Counted from the first letter of the stretch, positions 45,251-54,002 are shown. The stretch is DNA of 64,000 nt from Marivita hallyeonensis (GCF_900129875.1 NZ_FQXC01000002.1:124001-188000), one strand, 5' to 3'. Translations and numbers: made by a program. The notes: generated from the letters alone by a model not told the origin.

Positions 45251-46329
45251 CACGGACCGTTATCGAGTCAAAAACCAAAACCGCCTTGATCGGGTTCGAC
45301 CAGCCGTTCTGCGTCATCGGGGAGCGGATCAACCCCACCGGTCGCAAGGTCCTCAACGAAGAGTTGGAACGCGGCGATTTCAGCCGGGTTGAGGCGGATG
45401 CACTGGCACAGGTGGCCGCTGGTGCCAATGTGCTCGATATCAACTCGGGCGCGGTCTTCTCGAACAAGATGGCCGAAGACCCGCGCTACGCCGACAACAA
45501 CTTCGTCGAGCCGACCTTGATGAAGGAACTGGTCGAACATGTGCAGGCCGTCACCGACTGCCCGCTCTGCATCGACTCGTCTGTGCCCGGGGCCTTGGAA
45601 AACGGGCTTGCCGCAGCCGAAGGCCGCCCGCTTCTGAACTCGGTCACGGGTGAAGAAGAGCGGCTCGAACTGGTGTTGCCGCTGGTGAAGAAATACAACG
45701 TGCCGGTCGTCGCGATCTCGAATGACGATACCGGCATCAGTGAAGATCCGGACGTGCGGTTTGCCGTTGCGAAGAAGATCGTGGAGCGTGCTGCGGATTT
45801 TGGCATTCCCGCGCATGATATCGTTGTCGACCCGCTCGTCATGCCAATCGGAGCGATGGGCACTGCCGGGTTGCAGGTTTTCACCCTTGTCCGCCGTCTG
45901 CGCGAAGAGCTGGGCGTCAACACCACCTGTGGCGCGTCGAATATCAGCTTCGGGCTTCCGAACCGACACGGGATCAACAACGCCTTCCTGCCGATGGCAA
46001 TCACGGCGGGCATGACCAGCGCAATCATGAACCCGGTGGCCTTGCCCGTGGGGCCGACGAAACTCGCCGAGAAAAGAGCCGAAGTCGAGGCTGCAGGCAT
46101 CGTTCTTCCGCCCGAAATGGATGACGAGACGTTTTGCCAGCTGTTTGGCCTGGGCTCGACCAAGCCGAAGCCGGGCAAAGAGATGGAGGCGATCCGCGCG
46201 GCCAACTTCCTGACCAACAATGACGAAGGCGGCGCGGCCTGGATCGAATTCAACAAACAGCCCCCGAAAGCCGGCCACGAAGGGCGCGGTCGCGCAGGTC
46301 GGTCCGGAGGCCGACGCCGCCGCGCGTGA
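45247..46329 (+). CDS. Methyltetrahydrofolate:corrinoid methyltransferase (split MetH pterin-binding subunit)
   Basis: 360 residues with the pterin-binding TIM-barrel fold of the DHPS/MeTr superfamily. GERINPTGRKVL near 20-31, VLDINSG near 65, LCIDSS near 103, PLLNSVTG near 125, PLVMPIGAMG near 205 and GASNISFGLPNR near 235-246 match the methyltetrahydrofolate site of MetH and of corrinoid-iron-sulfur methyltransferases. The C-terminal 30 residues are Arg/Gly-rich. Homocysteine and B12 domains are absent. AAAGGAG precedes the ATG. In roseobacters this subunit acts with separate homocysteine and cobalamin proteins encoded elsewhere. Confidence 0.88.
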   Translation: MTRTVIESKTKTALIGFDQPFCVIGERINPTGRKVLNEELERGDFSRVEADALAQVAAGANVLDINSGAVFSNKMAEDPRYADNNFVEPTLMKELVEHVQAVTDCPLCIDSSVPGALENGLAAAEGRPLLNSVTGEEERLELVLPLVKKYNVPVVAISNDDTGISEDPDVRFAVAKKIVERAADFGIPAHDIVVDPLVMPIGAMGTAGLQVFTLVRRLREELGVNTTCGASNISFGLPNRHGINNAFLPMAITAGMTSAIMNPVALPVGPTKLAEKRAEVEAAGIVLPPEMDDETFCQLFGLGSTKPKPGKEMEAIRAANFLTNNDEGGAAWIEFNKQPPKAGHEGRGRAGRSGGRRRRA

Positions 46330-46372
46330 CCTTGGCAATAAGGCCCTTAACGCAAAATTAGCACCCCGGTCT

Positions 46373-46396
46373 CAGAATCTTCGTACGAAGATTCTG
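46373..46396. promoter_or_regulatory. Perfect 24-bp palindrome of unknown function
   Basis: The half-site CAGAATCTTCGT is followed immediately by its exact complement in reverse, with no loop. It lies between the 3' ends of two convergent genes, 44 bases after the methyltransferase and 86 from the DUF815 gene. It lacks T-runs and has a moderate GC content. The symmetry and lack of spacer speak for a protein-binding site; a terminator or a recombination site is less likely. Confidence 0.75.
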
Positions 46397-46481
46397 GGCC
46401 GTTGCCAGTAAATTCTATGAACGTCGGCCGGTCTGCCAAAGGACTGGTTAATGTCGTTGGCACAGGCAGCGCGGGGCAGCG

Positions 46482-47318
46482 TCAGACACGTACGCCGCGA
46501 CGCCCTGCCAGATCGGTGAAATACTGCCACGCCACGCGCCCCGAGCGCGATCCGCGCGTGGCTTGCCATTCGATCGCTTCCGCACGCAGCGTCGCATCGT
46601 CGATCTCGACGCCATACGCGTCGCAATACCCCCGGATCATGGCGAGGTAATCGTCCTGATTGCAGGGATGGAATCCAAGCCAGAGACCAAACCGGTCGGA
46701 CAGCGATACCTTCTCCTCGACCGCTTCGGACGGATTGATCGCCGAGGACCGCTCATTCTCGATCATATCGCGTGGCATCAGGTGGCGCCGGTTCGATGTG
46801 GCATAGAACACCACATTCTCCGGCCGCCCCTCAACGCCACCGTCCAACACCGCTTTCAGAGATTTGTAATGCTGGTCGTCGTGGCTGAAGCTCAAATCAT
46901 CGCAGAACAGGATGAACCGGTGCGACGACACTCGCAAAAGGTTGAGCAGTCGCGCCACGCTCGGCAGATCCTCGCGTTGCAATTCCACAAGTTTTGCCGA
47001 CTGACCTTCTGCCAGGATCGCCGCATGCACCGCTTTGACAAGGCTCGACTTGCCCATCCCGCGCGCGCCCCACAACAAAGCGTTGTTCGCGGGCAGGCCG
47101 CTGGCGAATTGCCTTGTGTTCGCAAGCAGCGTGTCCCGGCTGCGATCCACACCGACCAACAGGTCAACCGGCACCCGGCTCACCTCGGGCACGGGCTGCA
47201 GATGGTCCGGGCCCACATGCCAGACAAACGCGTCAGCGGCATCGAAGTCAGGCGCAGGCTGCGGCGCGGGGGCAAGCCGTTCCAGCGCAGCGGCGATCCG
47301 CTCCATCGGGTCGATCAC
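46482..47318 (-). CDS. DUF815 family AAA-type ATPase
   Basis: 278-residue ATP-binding protein. Walker A is GARGMGKSS near 84-92, Walker B LFCDDLSF near 136-143, and sensor region VVFYATSNRRHLMPRDM near 168-184, characteristic of DUF815. The C-terminal AAA lid (HPCNQDDYLAMIRGY) follows. The function is not established. The GTG start overlaps the tatC stop, which may indicate co-translation with the Tat genes; an ATG four codons downstream is possible. Confidence 0.85.
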   Translation of the reverse strand: MIDPMERIAAALERLAPAPQPAPDFDAADAFVWHVGPDHLQPVPEVSRVPVDLLVGVDRSRDTLLANTRQFASGLPANNALLWGARGMGKSSLVKAVHAAILAEGQSAKLVELQREDLPSVARLLNLLRVSSHRFILFCDDLSFSHDDQHYKSLKAVLDGGVEGRPENVVFYATSNRRHLMPRDMIENERSSAINPSEAVEEKVSLSDRFGLWLGFHPCNQDDYLAMIRGYCDAYGVEIDDATLRAEAIEWQATRGSRSGRVAWQYFTDLAGRRGVRV

Positions 47319-48211
47319 TGTTTCGCGCCCTCGTCTTCGTCGAACTCTTTCATCAGAGGATCATCTTCGAGGTCATCATCTTCCATCCAGAGGCCTTGCG
47401 CGCGCAGCTCTTTCTCGCGCTTCCGCTCCACCCGGCGGACAAGGAAAATGGACACTTCGTAAAGACCGTAGACCACGACGAAGAGGATGATCTGTGTGAT
47501 GACATCCGGCGGCGTGACCAGAGCGGCCAGAACGAGGATCGCGACCACGGCGTATTTGCGCACCGATCCAAGGCCGTCGGAACTCACCAACCCCGCCTTG
47601 CCCATCAGGGTCAGAAGAACCGGCAACTGAAAGCAAAGACCAAAGGCCACGATGAATTTTACAGTGAGGTTCAGATATTCCTGGGCCGAGCCCTGAAAGA
47701 CGACCGACAGGCCTTGGGCGACCTCTTCGTCGACCACGGCCTCGCCTTCCGCGCCGAATTGCTGGAAGCCGAGGAAGAAATCGTAGGCCAGCGGTGTGAC
47801 CACGTAGAACGCAAAGGACGCGCCCAAGAGGAACATGAACGGCGATGCGACCAGGAAGGGCAGGAACGCGCCCTTCTCGGACTTGTAAAGTCCCGGTGCC
47901 ACAAAGCGCCACATCTGCAGGCTGATATAGGGAAAGGCCAGCATGAAGCCGCCCAAGAGAGAGATCTTGATGGCGACAAAAAAGCCTTCCTGCGGGCTGA
48001 TGAAAATCAGGTCGCAATCCTGACCGCGCGTTGCCAGCACCTGGCACAAAGGGGCCGTCAGGAAGTTGAAGATTGGCGTCGCCACCGTGAAACAGATGAT
48101 CATCCCGATGATGAAGGCGACCACCGAATGGATCAGGCGATTGCGCAGCTCGGCCAGATGCTCGATCAGCGGGGCGGAGCTGTCCTCGATCTCGTCCGGC
48201 GTACTGTTCAT
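47315..48211 (-). CDS. tatC: Twin-arginine translocase subunit TatC
   Basis: Integral membrane receptor of the Tat export pathway, 298 residues with six helices. Motifs: [15 protein letters not shown] at the start (twin-arginine signal-contacting Glu) and [25 protein letters not shown] near 75-100. The C-terminal tail is acidic ([17 protein letters not shown]). Start overlaps the tatB stop by four bases. The full set tatA-tatB-tatC is present in this order. Confidence 0.96.
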   Translation of the reverse strand: MNSTPDEIEDSSAPLIEHLAELRNRLIHSVVAFIIGMIICFTVATPIFNFLTAPLCQVLATRGQDCDLIFISPQEGFFVAIKISLLGGFMLAFPYISLQMWRFVAPGLYKSEKGAFLPFLVASPFMFLLGASFAFYVVTPLAYDFFLGFQQFGAEGEAVVDEEVAQGLSVVFQGSAQEYLNLTVKFIVAFGLCFQLPVLLTLMGKAGLVSSDGLGSVRKYAVVAILVLAALVTPPDVITQIILFVVVYGLYEVSIFLVRRVERKREKELRAQGLWMEDDDLEDDPLMKEFDEDEGAKQ

Positions 48212-48663
48212 GACGCGTCTTTCGTGTCGGTCGCGTCCGGCTTGGCGGCGGCTTCCATCTTGGCGACTTTGTCCGCCGCTTCCTTGGCTTCCCGCGCCTT
48301 GCGTTCCGCCGCAGCCTTGGCCGCAGACAGCTCGATCTTTTTCTTCGCTTCCTGCCGTTCGGCGGACAGCTTACCTGTATGACTGTCGGGATTGATATCC
48401 GTCATCGCCTTGGCGGCATCTTTCACGCCATCCATTGCGGAACTGACCGGATTGGCTGCGGATTTGAAGGTCTTGGCCACATCCGCCACACCCGCGTCAT
48501 CCGCCGCTTCGTTCATCGCACGGCTGAACTCACGCGCCATCCCGCGCGCTTTGCCCATGAACCGCCCGATGCTGCGAAACAGCACGGGAAGATCCTTTGG
48601 CCCCACGACAATCAGCGCAACAACGCCGATGACCAGAAGCTCCGTCCAGCCAAGATCGAACAT
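48208..48663 (-). CDS. tatB: Twin-arginine translocase subunit TatB
   Basis: 151 residues: one N-terminal membrane helix with the [26 protein letters not shown] pattern of TatB, an amphipathic helix (about 25-45) and a long charged, Lys/Ala/Glu-rich coiled tail (about 100-145). It forms the receptor with TatC for twin-arginine precursors. Six bases separate it from the tatA stop. Confidence 0.95.
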   Translation of the reverse strand: MFDLGWTELLVIGVVALIVVGPKDLPVLFRSIGRFMGKARGMAREFSRAMNEAADDAGVADVAKTFKSAANPVSSAMDGVKDAAKAMTDINPDSHTGKLSAERQEAKKKIELSAAKAAAERKAREAKEAADKVAKMEAAAKPDATDTKDAS

Positions 48664-48669
48664 CTAGGG

Positions 48670-48888
48670 TTACACCTTGTCCTTTTCGGACTCAGGCGTC
48701 ACGTCCTTGGCCTCGTCACCCGAATTGGCCTGTTCGATTTCTTCGGTGCCGTCTTTCACGCCCTTTTTGAAGGCCGTGATGCCTTTGCCCACCTCGCCCA
48801 TCAGTGACGAGATTTTGCCGCGACCAAACAGCACGAGGACCACGACCGCGATCAGCAGAAGGCCCGGAAGGCCGATATTGTTGAGCAT
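48670..48888 (-). CDS. tatA: Twin-arginine translocase subunit TatA
   Basis: 72 residues; membrane helix (about 5-22) followed by [23 protein letters not shown], the TatA amphipathic helix, and an acidic tail. It oligomerises to form the protein-conducting pore. The ATG follows AAGGAGAGAG. It is the first gene of tatABC; the region upstream is shared with the YafY-type regulator on the other strand. Confidence 0.95.
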   Translation of the reverse strand: MLNNIGLPGLLLIAVVVLVLFGRGKISSLMGEVGKGITAFKKGVKDGTEEIEQANSGDEAKDVTPESEKDKV

Positions 48889-49010
48889 CGCTCTCTCCTT
48901 GAATCGTCCCTGCCGCGATCACGCGGCTGAATTCGATCCGGTTCTAGTGGGTTTGCCCCCTGTGGAAAAGCGCCAAAATCCGTGGCCCCGGGGCAAATCG
49001 CAGCGATTTT

Positions 49011-49044
49011 TGTCAAGAGCTTGTCAGTTGACAGGTTTTTGTCA
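49011..49044 (+). promoter_or_regulatory. Cluster of TGTCA boxes upstream of the YafY-type regulator
   Basis: TGTCA occurs at 49011, 49022 and 49040; the second copy forms a palindrome with TGACA (49022-49033, TGTCA-GT-TGACA). The first two are 11 bases apart. The cluster lies 30-63 bases ahead of the regulator ATG, where an operator for autoregulation would be expected. A weak Pho box is the alternative reading because of the 11-base spacing. Confidence 0.5.
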
Positions 49045-49073
49045 GTATTGATGCGCAAGATGAGGAGAATCGC

Positions 49074-49739
49074 ATGAAACGCGCCGACCGGCTTTACGCT
49101 TTGATGCAGCGGCTCAAGGACGGACATCTGCACACGGCAGAGGCCATGGCGCAGGACCTCAATGTCTCGGTGCGCACCATCTACCGGGACATGGAAACGC
49201 TCGCTGCCTCGGGCGTTCCGGTCGAAGGTGCGCGCGGGTCCGGCTACACAGCCCGGGCGATGATCACCTTGCCACCTTTGAACCTGACCGAGGTCGAGCT
49301 CGAGGCCCTGCATATCGGTTTGGCGGCCGTTGGCTCGGGCACCACCGATGATCTGGCCGAGGCCGCCCGCAGCCTTGCCGACAAGGTCGACGCCGTCCTG
49401 CCCGAAGACGTCGGCGCGCCCTCTGCACGGTTCGGCTTTGCCACCTACCCCTTTGCCGAGGCCGCACAGGGGTTTCAGCACATGCCCGCCTTTCGCAAAG
49501 CCATCCGAGCGCGCCAGAAACTGCGTCTGCGCATACAGGGCGAAGAGGCGCCGCAGATCGTCCGTCCCTTGCACCTCGACTACTGGGGTCGCATCTGGAC
49601 CTGCGTTGTCTGGAGCGAAACAAACGAGGCATTCGAAACCTTCCGCATGGACCGCGTGATCGAGCTGTCACCGCTGCCAGGCCTGTTCGTGGATGAGGCA
49701 GGCAAGCGGCTGAAGGATTTTCATGCCTTGCAGTCCTGA
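49074..49739 (+). CDS. YafY-family HTH/WYL-type transcriptional regulator
   Basis: 221 residues: a DeoR/HTH_11 winged helix (about 1-60; AEAMAQDLNVSVRTIYRDMETL) followed by a WYL-like ligand domain (about 130-215; PLHLDYWGRIWTCVVWSE). Members respond to small molecules or nucleic acids. GAGGAGAA precedes the ATG. It lies 45 bases ahead of the reductive dehalogenase gene on the same strand and probably controls it, and is divergent from tatABC. Confidence 0.85.
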   Translation: MKRADRLYALMQRLKDGHLHTAEAMAQDLNVSVRTIYRDMETLAASGVPVEGARGSGYTARAMITLPPLNLTEVELEALHIGLAAVGSGTTDDLAEAARSLADKVDAVLPEDVGAPSARFGFATYPFAEAAQGFQHMPAFRKAIRARQKLRLRIQGEEAPQIVRPLHLDYWGRIWTCVVWSETNEAFETFRMDRVIELSPLPGLFVDEAGKRLKDFHALQS

Positions 49740-49784
49740 GGCAGCGATGATGCACTTGCGTCCGGACAGGTGAGGAGACACCCT

Positions 49785-52700
49785 TTGGGTATTCGGCTCT
49801 TTTCGGACAAGGCACGCCCGGTGCATTTGGGCCCGTTTCCCTTGGAAACAGCAGTGCGCGGACCGATGCCAGACCTGTCTTCCGTCCCACGCGACGGCGC
49901 GTTGAGCTTCCGGCGCGCCAACGATCCGGCATCCATCATCAACGCCATGACCGACTACCAGGCGATGATGGACGCCATTCGGGACGGGTTTGTGAACCGG
50001 TCGCCGTCAATCGTGCCCACAGATTTAAATGAACGCTCCAATCACCTGAAAGCATTCGGATATTTCTCGGACGCGTCAATGGTCGGCATCGGGCCAGTTC
50101 CCGCAGAAGCGCGGCTTTCCACCCCAACGCGCAATCCCGATATCGACCGTTTGGCAGAGGCTCTGCGGACGCAGCAAACGAAAACCCTCGCCTCTGGCAT
50201 CGACCTCATCATGGCGGACCTCAAGGAGTCGATGGACGCGCCGCAGACGACCATCGCCGATCACCAGACGGCGCTGGTGTTTCTGTACGAAATCCCGCGG
50301 GACCCAAAGCCCAATGAGCCCGGCACAGGCTGGATTGAAGGCGCACAGGCCCATCGCGCCTGCCTGCGCGCAACCGAAACGGCCGTGGTTGTCGCCAACT
50401 ACCTGCGCCTTCTTGGTTGGGACGCGAAGGCGCATTCCGCGACCAGCACGGATGTCGATCTGAACACTTGTACGGTTGCGGCCGGGTTGGCGTACGTTTC
50501 GGACGGCCGGTTGGTCAATCCGTGGCTCGGTGACCGCTTTGGCGTCGCGGTCGTGTCCACGACCTTCGAGATGCAACACGACCAGCCCCTGTCACCTGAC
50601 CAACCACACGCGGTCACACATGGGCTGTCGTGGACCCTCGGCACCGAATCCGCGCGCTCAAGTCTGAACACGAACCCGTTTGACCGACGCCGATACATCG
50701 ACGGCCCCCATCCGTTCGAGACGCTTAAACGCGTTGACATCCCGACGACCTATATCGACGAAGCAAACGTCCCGCGTGTTCCGAAGCGCACCGATATGTT
50801 CGCGCGTGCGCTGTTCGGTGACATGGGAAAGAAGCTGCAGGACGGCGCCAAAGGCGGGCATTACGTCCGGAAATCGGCACCGTCGTCGGCGCAAAGACGG
50901 ATGCTCGGCGCGTTTGTGCTCCTGCAGGACGGTGATCCTGCCCCCGAACGCCACGTACCCGACCCGCAAGGCCACGCCGATGCGATCAAGGCCACTGCCT
51001 ATTGGCTTGGCGTGGACGCCATCGGGATCAGCCGCTGCCCGGACTGGGCGTGGTACAGCCACGACGCGCGCGGCGACCCCATCGACCCGCCGCACGATCA
51101 GGCGATCAGCGTCATCATCGACCAAGGCTACGAGACGATGGAAGGCGCGTCCGGCGACGATTGGATCAGCGTCGCCCAATCGATGCGCGCCTATCTTCGG
51201 TTTTCGCTTCTGGGGGGCGTGATCGCACGGCAGATCCGCAACCTCGGCTACAGCGCGAAGGCGCATAGCGTGATGGATGGAGAGGTGCTGCAACCGCCGC
51301 TGCTGCTGCTGTCGGGACTCGGCGAAGTCAGCCGCATCGGCGAAGTGATCCTCAACCCCTTCCTTGGCCCGCGTCTGAAATCCGGCGTCATCACCACCGA
51401 TATGCCGCTTGCCCATGACAAGCCCATCGACTTCGGTCTGCAGAAATTCTGCGAAAGCTGCAACAAATGCGCCCGTGAGTGCCCGTCTGGCGCAATAACC
51501 GCCGGGCCGAAGCTGATGTTCAACGGCTACGAGATCTGGAAATCGGACAGCCAGAAATGCGCCACCTATCGGATCACCACCGAAGGCGGCGCAATGTGTG
51601 GGCGGTGCATGAAGACCTGCCCGTGGAACCTCGAAGGTTTGTTCGCCGAAAAGCCGTTCCGCTGGGCCGCGATGAACGTGCCTCAGGCGGCCCCGGTTTT
51701 GGCAAAACTCGACGACGCGCTCGGACGTGGCGGATTGAACCCGGTCAAGAAATGGTGGTGGGACCTCGAACTGCAAGAGGACGGTGGGTATCGCCCGACG
51801 GACAAGCCGGTGAACGCCCGCGATCTGCAAAAGGGCCTTGATCTAAAGTACGAGGACCAGACGCTTGCCGTCTATCCGGCACCACTGGCACCACATCCCT
51901 ACCCTTACCCCGATCCGATGGACCGCGAGGCCGGGATCAAGGCCTATGGCGAGATGGTCGACGCCGACACGCACAGAGCGCGACTGGCGAAGGGCGACAC
52001 CACGCATCTGCATCGGGTGAAGGACGTAACCGAAAGCCCGGTCATCCCGGTGATCGTGAGCAAGGTAGAACGGATGTCGCCCTCGGTCACGAAATACGAA
52101 TTCCAAAGCATCGACGGCTCCGCCTTGCCTGCGTGGGACGCCGGTGCGCATCTCGATCTGGTCGTGGCGCCGGAATACCTGCGGCAGTATTCCATGTCCG
52201 GCGATCCGGCTGATCGCAGTACGTACCAGATCGGAGTGCTGCGCGAAGATGCGGGGCGTGGTGGATCGGCCCTTCTGCACCGTGTCTTCACCGAGGGACG
52301 CAAGGTGTTCATCTCGCACCCGATCAACCATTTTCCGCTGGTCGAGGATGCCAAATTCACCTGGCTTCTGGGGGGCGGCATCGGCGTCACACCGATGATC
52401 GCCATGGCGCACCAGCTGCACGCACTCGGCAGAGATTTCGCGCTGCACTACTCCATCCCGTCGCGCGCGGATGCCGGATATCTTGAGGACCTGCAATCCG
52501 TGCCCTGGGCCTCGCAGGTCCATCTACATGTTAGCGACGAAGGCAGCCGCATTGATCTGGCCACAACGCTGCCCAAGTATACCGATGGGCATCATGTCTA
52601 CACCTGCGGCCCCGACCACTACATGCAAGCCGTCATGGAAGCCGCTGAAGCCAAAGAATTTCCCGATGACCACCGGCACCTGGAATACTTCGCTGTGCCG

Positions 52701-52985
52701 GAGCAGCCGGCGTACGAAAACCACCCCTTTACGCTGCGCCTGAAAGATGGGCGAAGTTTCATCGTACCCGCCGACAAGACAGCGACGGACGTGCTGGCGG
52801 AGAACGGGATTGCGGTGGATGTGAAGTGTTCAGATGGGATTTGCGGGGTGTGCAAGGCCCGGGTGCTGAGCGGTGATGTCGAACACCGGGACTTCGTTCT
52901 GTCGAAGGCGCAGCGTGCGGATCAGATCATCCTCTGCCAGTCGCGGGCGGCAAGGGCGGACGGTGAGATCACGATCGACCTGTAA
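49785..52985 (+). CDS. Self-sufficient reductive dehalogenase fused to FAD/NAD/2Fe-2S reductase
   Basis: 1066-residue cytoplasmic enzyme. The N-terminal two thirds resemble reductive dehalogenases, with two 4Fe-4S motifs: Cys556, 559, 562, 566 (CESCNKCARECP) and Cys592, 605, 608, 612 (CGRCMKTCP). The last third is a phthalate dioxygenase reductase-type module: FAD site RQYSMS (800-805), NAD site GGGIGVTPM (863-871), CGPDHYM (941) and a plant-type 2Fe-2S centre CSDGICGVC at 1015-1023. The layout matches the BhbA type, a cobamide enzyme that removes halogens from halophenols without a partner protein. No Tat signal or membrane anchor. Start is a TTG after GAGGAGA; a GTG at 49770 is the alternative. 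Confidence 0.88.
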   Translation: MGIRLFSDKARPVHLGPFPLETAVRGPMPDLSSVPRDGALSFRRANDPASIINAMTDYQAMMDAIRDGFVNRSPSIVPTDLNERSNHLKAFGYFSDASMVGIGPVPAEARLSTPTRNPDIDRLAEALRTQQTKTLASGIDLIMADLKESMDAPQTTIADHQTALVFLYEIPRDPKPNEPGTGWIEGAQAHRACLRATETAVVVANYLRLLGWDAKAHSATSTDVDLNTCTVAAGLAYVSDGRLVNPWLGDRFGVAVVSTTFEMQHDQPLSPDQPHAVTHGLSWTLGTESARSSLNTNPFDRRRYIDGPHPFETLKRVDIPTTYIDEANVPRVPKRTDMFARALFGDMGKKLQDGAKGGHYVRKSAPSSAQRRMLGAFVLLQDGDPAPERHVPDPQGHADAIKATAYWLGVDAIGISRCPDWAWYSHDARGDPIDPPHDQAISVIIDQGYETMEGASGDDWISVAQSMRAYLRFSLLGGVIARQIRNLGYSAKAHSVMDGEVLQPPLLLLSGLGEVSRIGEVILNPFLGPRLKSGVITTDMPLAHDKPIDFGLQKFCESCNKCARECPSGAITAGPKLMFNGYEIWKSDSQKCATYRITTEGGAMCGRCMKTCPWNLEGLFAEKPFRWAAMNVPQAAPVLAKLDDALGRGGLNPVKKWWWDLELQEDGGYRPTDKPVNARDLQKGLDLKYEDQTLAVYPAPLAPHPYPYPDPMDREAGIKAYGEMVDADTHRARLAKGDTTHLHRVKDVTESPVIPVIVSKVERMSPSVTKYEFQSIDGSALPAWDAGAHLDLVVAPEYLRQYSMSGDPADRSTYQIGVLREDAGRGGSALLHRVFTEGRKVFISHPINHFPLVEDAKFTWLLGGGIGVTPMIAMAHQLHALGRDFALHYSIPSRADAGYLEDLQSVPWASQVHLHVSDEGSRIDLATTLPKYTDGHHVYTCGPDHYMQAVMEAAEAKEFPDDHRHLEYFAVPEQPAYENHPFTLRLKDGRSFIVPADKTATDVLAENGIAVDVKCSDGICGVCKARVLSGDVEHRDFVLSKAQRADQIILCQSRAARADGEITIDL

Positions 52986-53013
52986 TATGCTGATATTTCG
53001 GACGAACTAAGTC

Positions 53014-53048
53014 GCGTGGCCCCGGCACGCGGATGACCGGAGCCACGC
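53014..53048. terminator. Hairpin between dehalogenase and EF-hand gene
   Basis: Stem GCGTGGC/GCCACGC extended by CCGG/CCGG past one mismatch, with an 11-base loop. It lies between the 3' ends of two convergent genes, 28 bases after the dehalogenase stop. No T-run is present, so it is a candidate bidirectional terminator. Confidence 0.5.
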
Positions 53049-53055
53049 AGGGAGG

Positions 53056-53307
53056 TTAGCCGTCCGATGCAGGCATCAGGCCCTCGGTCTGTGCCACCGC
53101 CAACTCGTCCTGATTGAGAAGGCCATCACCGTCTGCATCCACCGCAATGAAGGTATCGGTGGTGACTTCGGGCAGGATGGCCTGAACCTCTTCCAGCGAC
53201 AGCATTCCGTCGCCATTGCCATCGGCCGCCACATAGTCGGCCGCGAGGGCTGCTCCCGGCAAAGCGATCAGGCCAAGTGCGATCAGTTTTGCGATTGTGC
53301 GTTTCAT
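53056..53307 (-). CDS. Small exported EF-hand protein
   Basis: 83-residue predicted periplasmic or secreted protein with a signal peptide (about 1-23, ending LAA-DYV) and two EF-hand loops: DGNGDGMLSLEE and DADGDGLLNQDE. Both have the full calcium-ligand pattern D-x-D/N-x-D-G-x-[ILMV]-x-x-x-E. The ATG giving MKRTIAKL follows GGAGAAA. The next gene upstream, in the opposite direction, is an ECF sigma factor. Function is probably calcium binding. Confidence 0.85.
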   Translation of the reverse strand: MKRTIAKLIALGLIALPGAALAADYVAADGNGDGMLSLEEVQAILPEVTTDTFIAVDADGDGLLNQDELAVAQTEGLMPASDG

Positions 53308-53530
53308 GTGTTTCTCCATGTCAAACTTCATGTGAAGCGCCGCGATGTTGCGACCTTCACGATGTATGAGGGCGAAACCGGCCCTCGCATCCCGTCACCT
53401 CCTGCGTGCGCGCAGACCTGCCAGTTTTGCTCGTGGCCATGCGCAGCCCATCGCTGAAAAAGCGCGGGAGATCGCCGTCGGCGGAAAGCCCCGGGCTGGC
53501 CGGGGATTTTCCCGCTGTCATACCGGATGC

Positions 53531-53989
53531 ATGGATACGGATCACCTGCCGCGCCTGCGCGCACGCGCCCGCCGCCTGACCCGCTCTCACGCGGATGCGG
53601 AAGACCTGTGCCACGACGCGTGCCTCGCCCTGTTGGAGCGGGAAGCCGACGGCGCGCGGATCGACCGGCCTTTGCCCTACATGATGACTGCCCTGCGTCA
53701 TGCGGCTTTGGCCAGATCCAAGTCGATCGCACGGCATGACACGCTTGAGGACGAGGATCTGCCGTCGTCCGAGGACGCCACTCTTGCCTGTTTCTGCGCC
53801 GAGGTGCTGGTCCATCTCGACCACCTGCCCCAAACCGACCGCGCCCTGCTGCGGCGCGTGGCCTACGAGGGGATCACGCCAAGCGAGCTGGCCGAAGAGC
53901 TCGACATTCCTGTCGGCACCGTCATGTCCCGCCTTGCCCGCGCCCGCGCGCGTTTGCGGGAGGCTATCGGGGTGAGTTCGGTCTTCTGA
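53531..53989 (+). CDS. ECF-type RNA polymerase sigma factor
   Basis: 152 residues with sigma region 2 (DAEDLCHDACLALLE near 25-39) and region 4 (LPQTDRALLRRVAYEG, LDIPVGTVMSRLARARARLR near 125-148). The ATG giving MDTDHLPRL is chosen since region 2 starts soon after; the frame is open for 62 codons upstream but those residues do not look conserved. No anti-sigma gene lies downstream. It is divergent from the EF-hand gene and convergent with nrdJ. Confidence 0.82.
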   Translation: MDTDHLPRLRARARRLTRSHADAEDLCHDACLALLEREADGARIDRPLPYMMTALRHAALARSKSIARHDTLEDEDLPSSEDATLACFCAEVLVHLDHLPQTDRALLRRVAYEGITPSELAEELDIPVGTVMSRLARARARLREAIGVSSVF

Positions 53990-54002
53990 CGCGCAAGTTT
54001 GG

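Noticed and set aside
46347-46361. Near-CtrA site TTAA-N7-TTAG after the methyltransferase gene
   Set aside because: One mismatch in the second half and a location between convergent gene ends, where a promoter is not expected.
47315-52985. Functional link between tatABC and the reductive dehalogenase
   Set aside because: The dehalogenase has no twin-arginine signal, and the tat genes are transcribed away from it; the neighbourhood is probably accidental.
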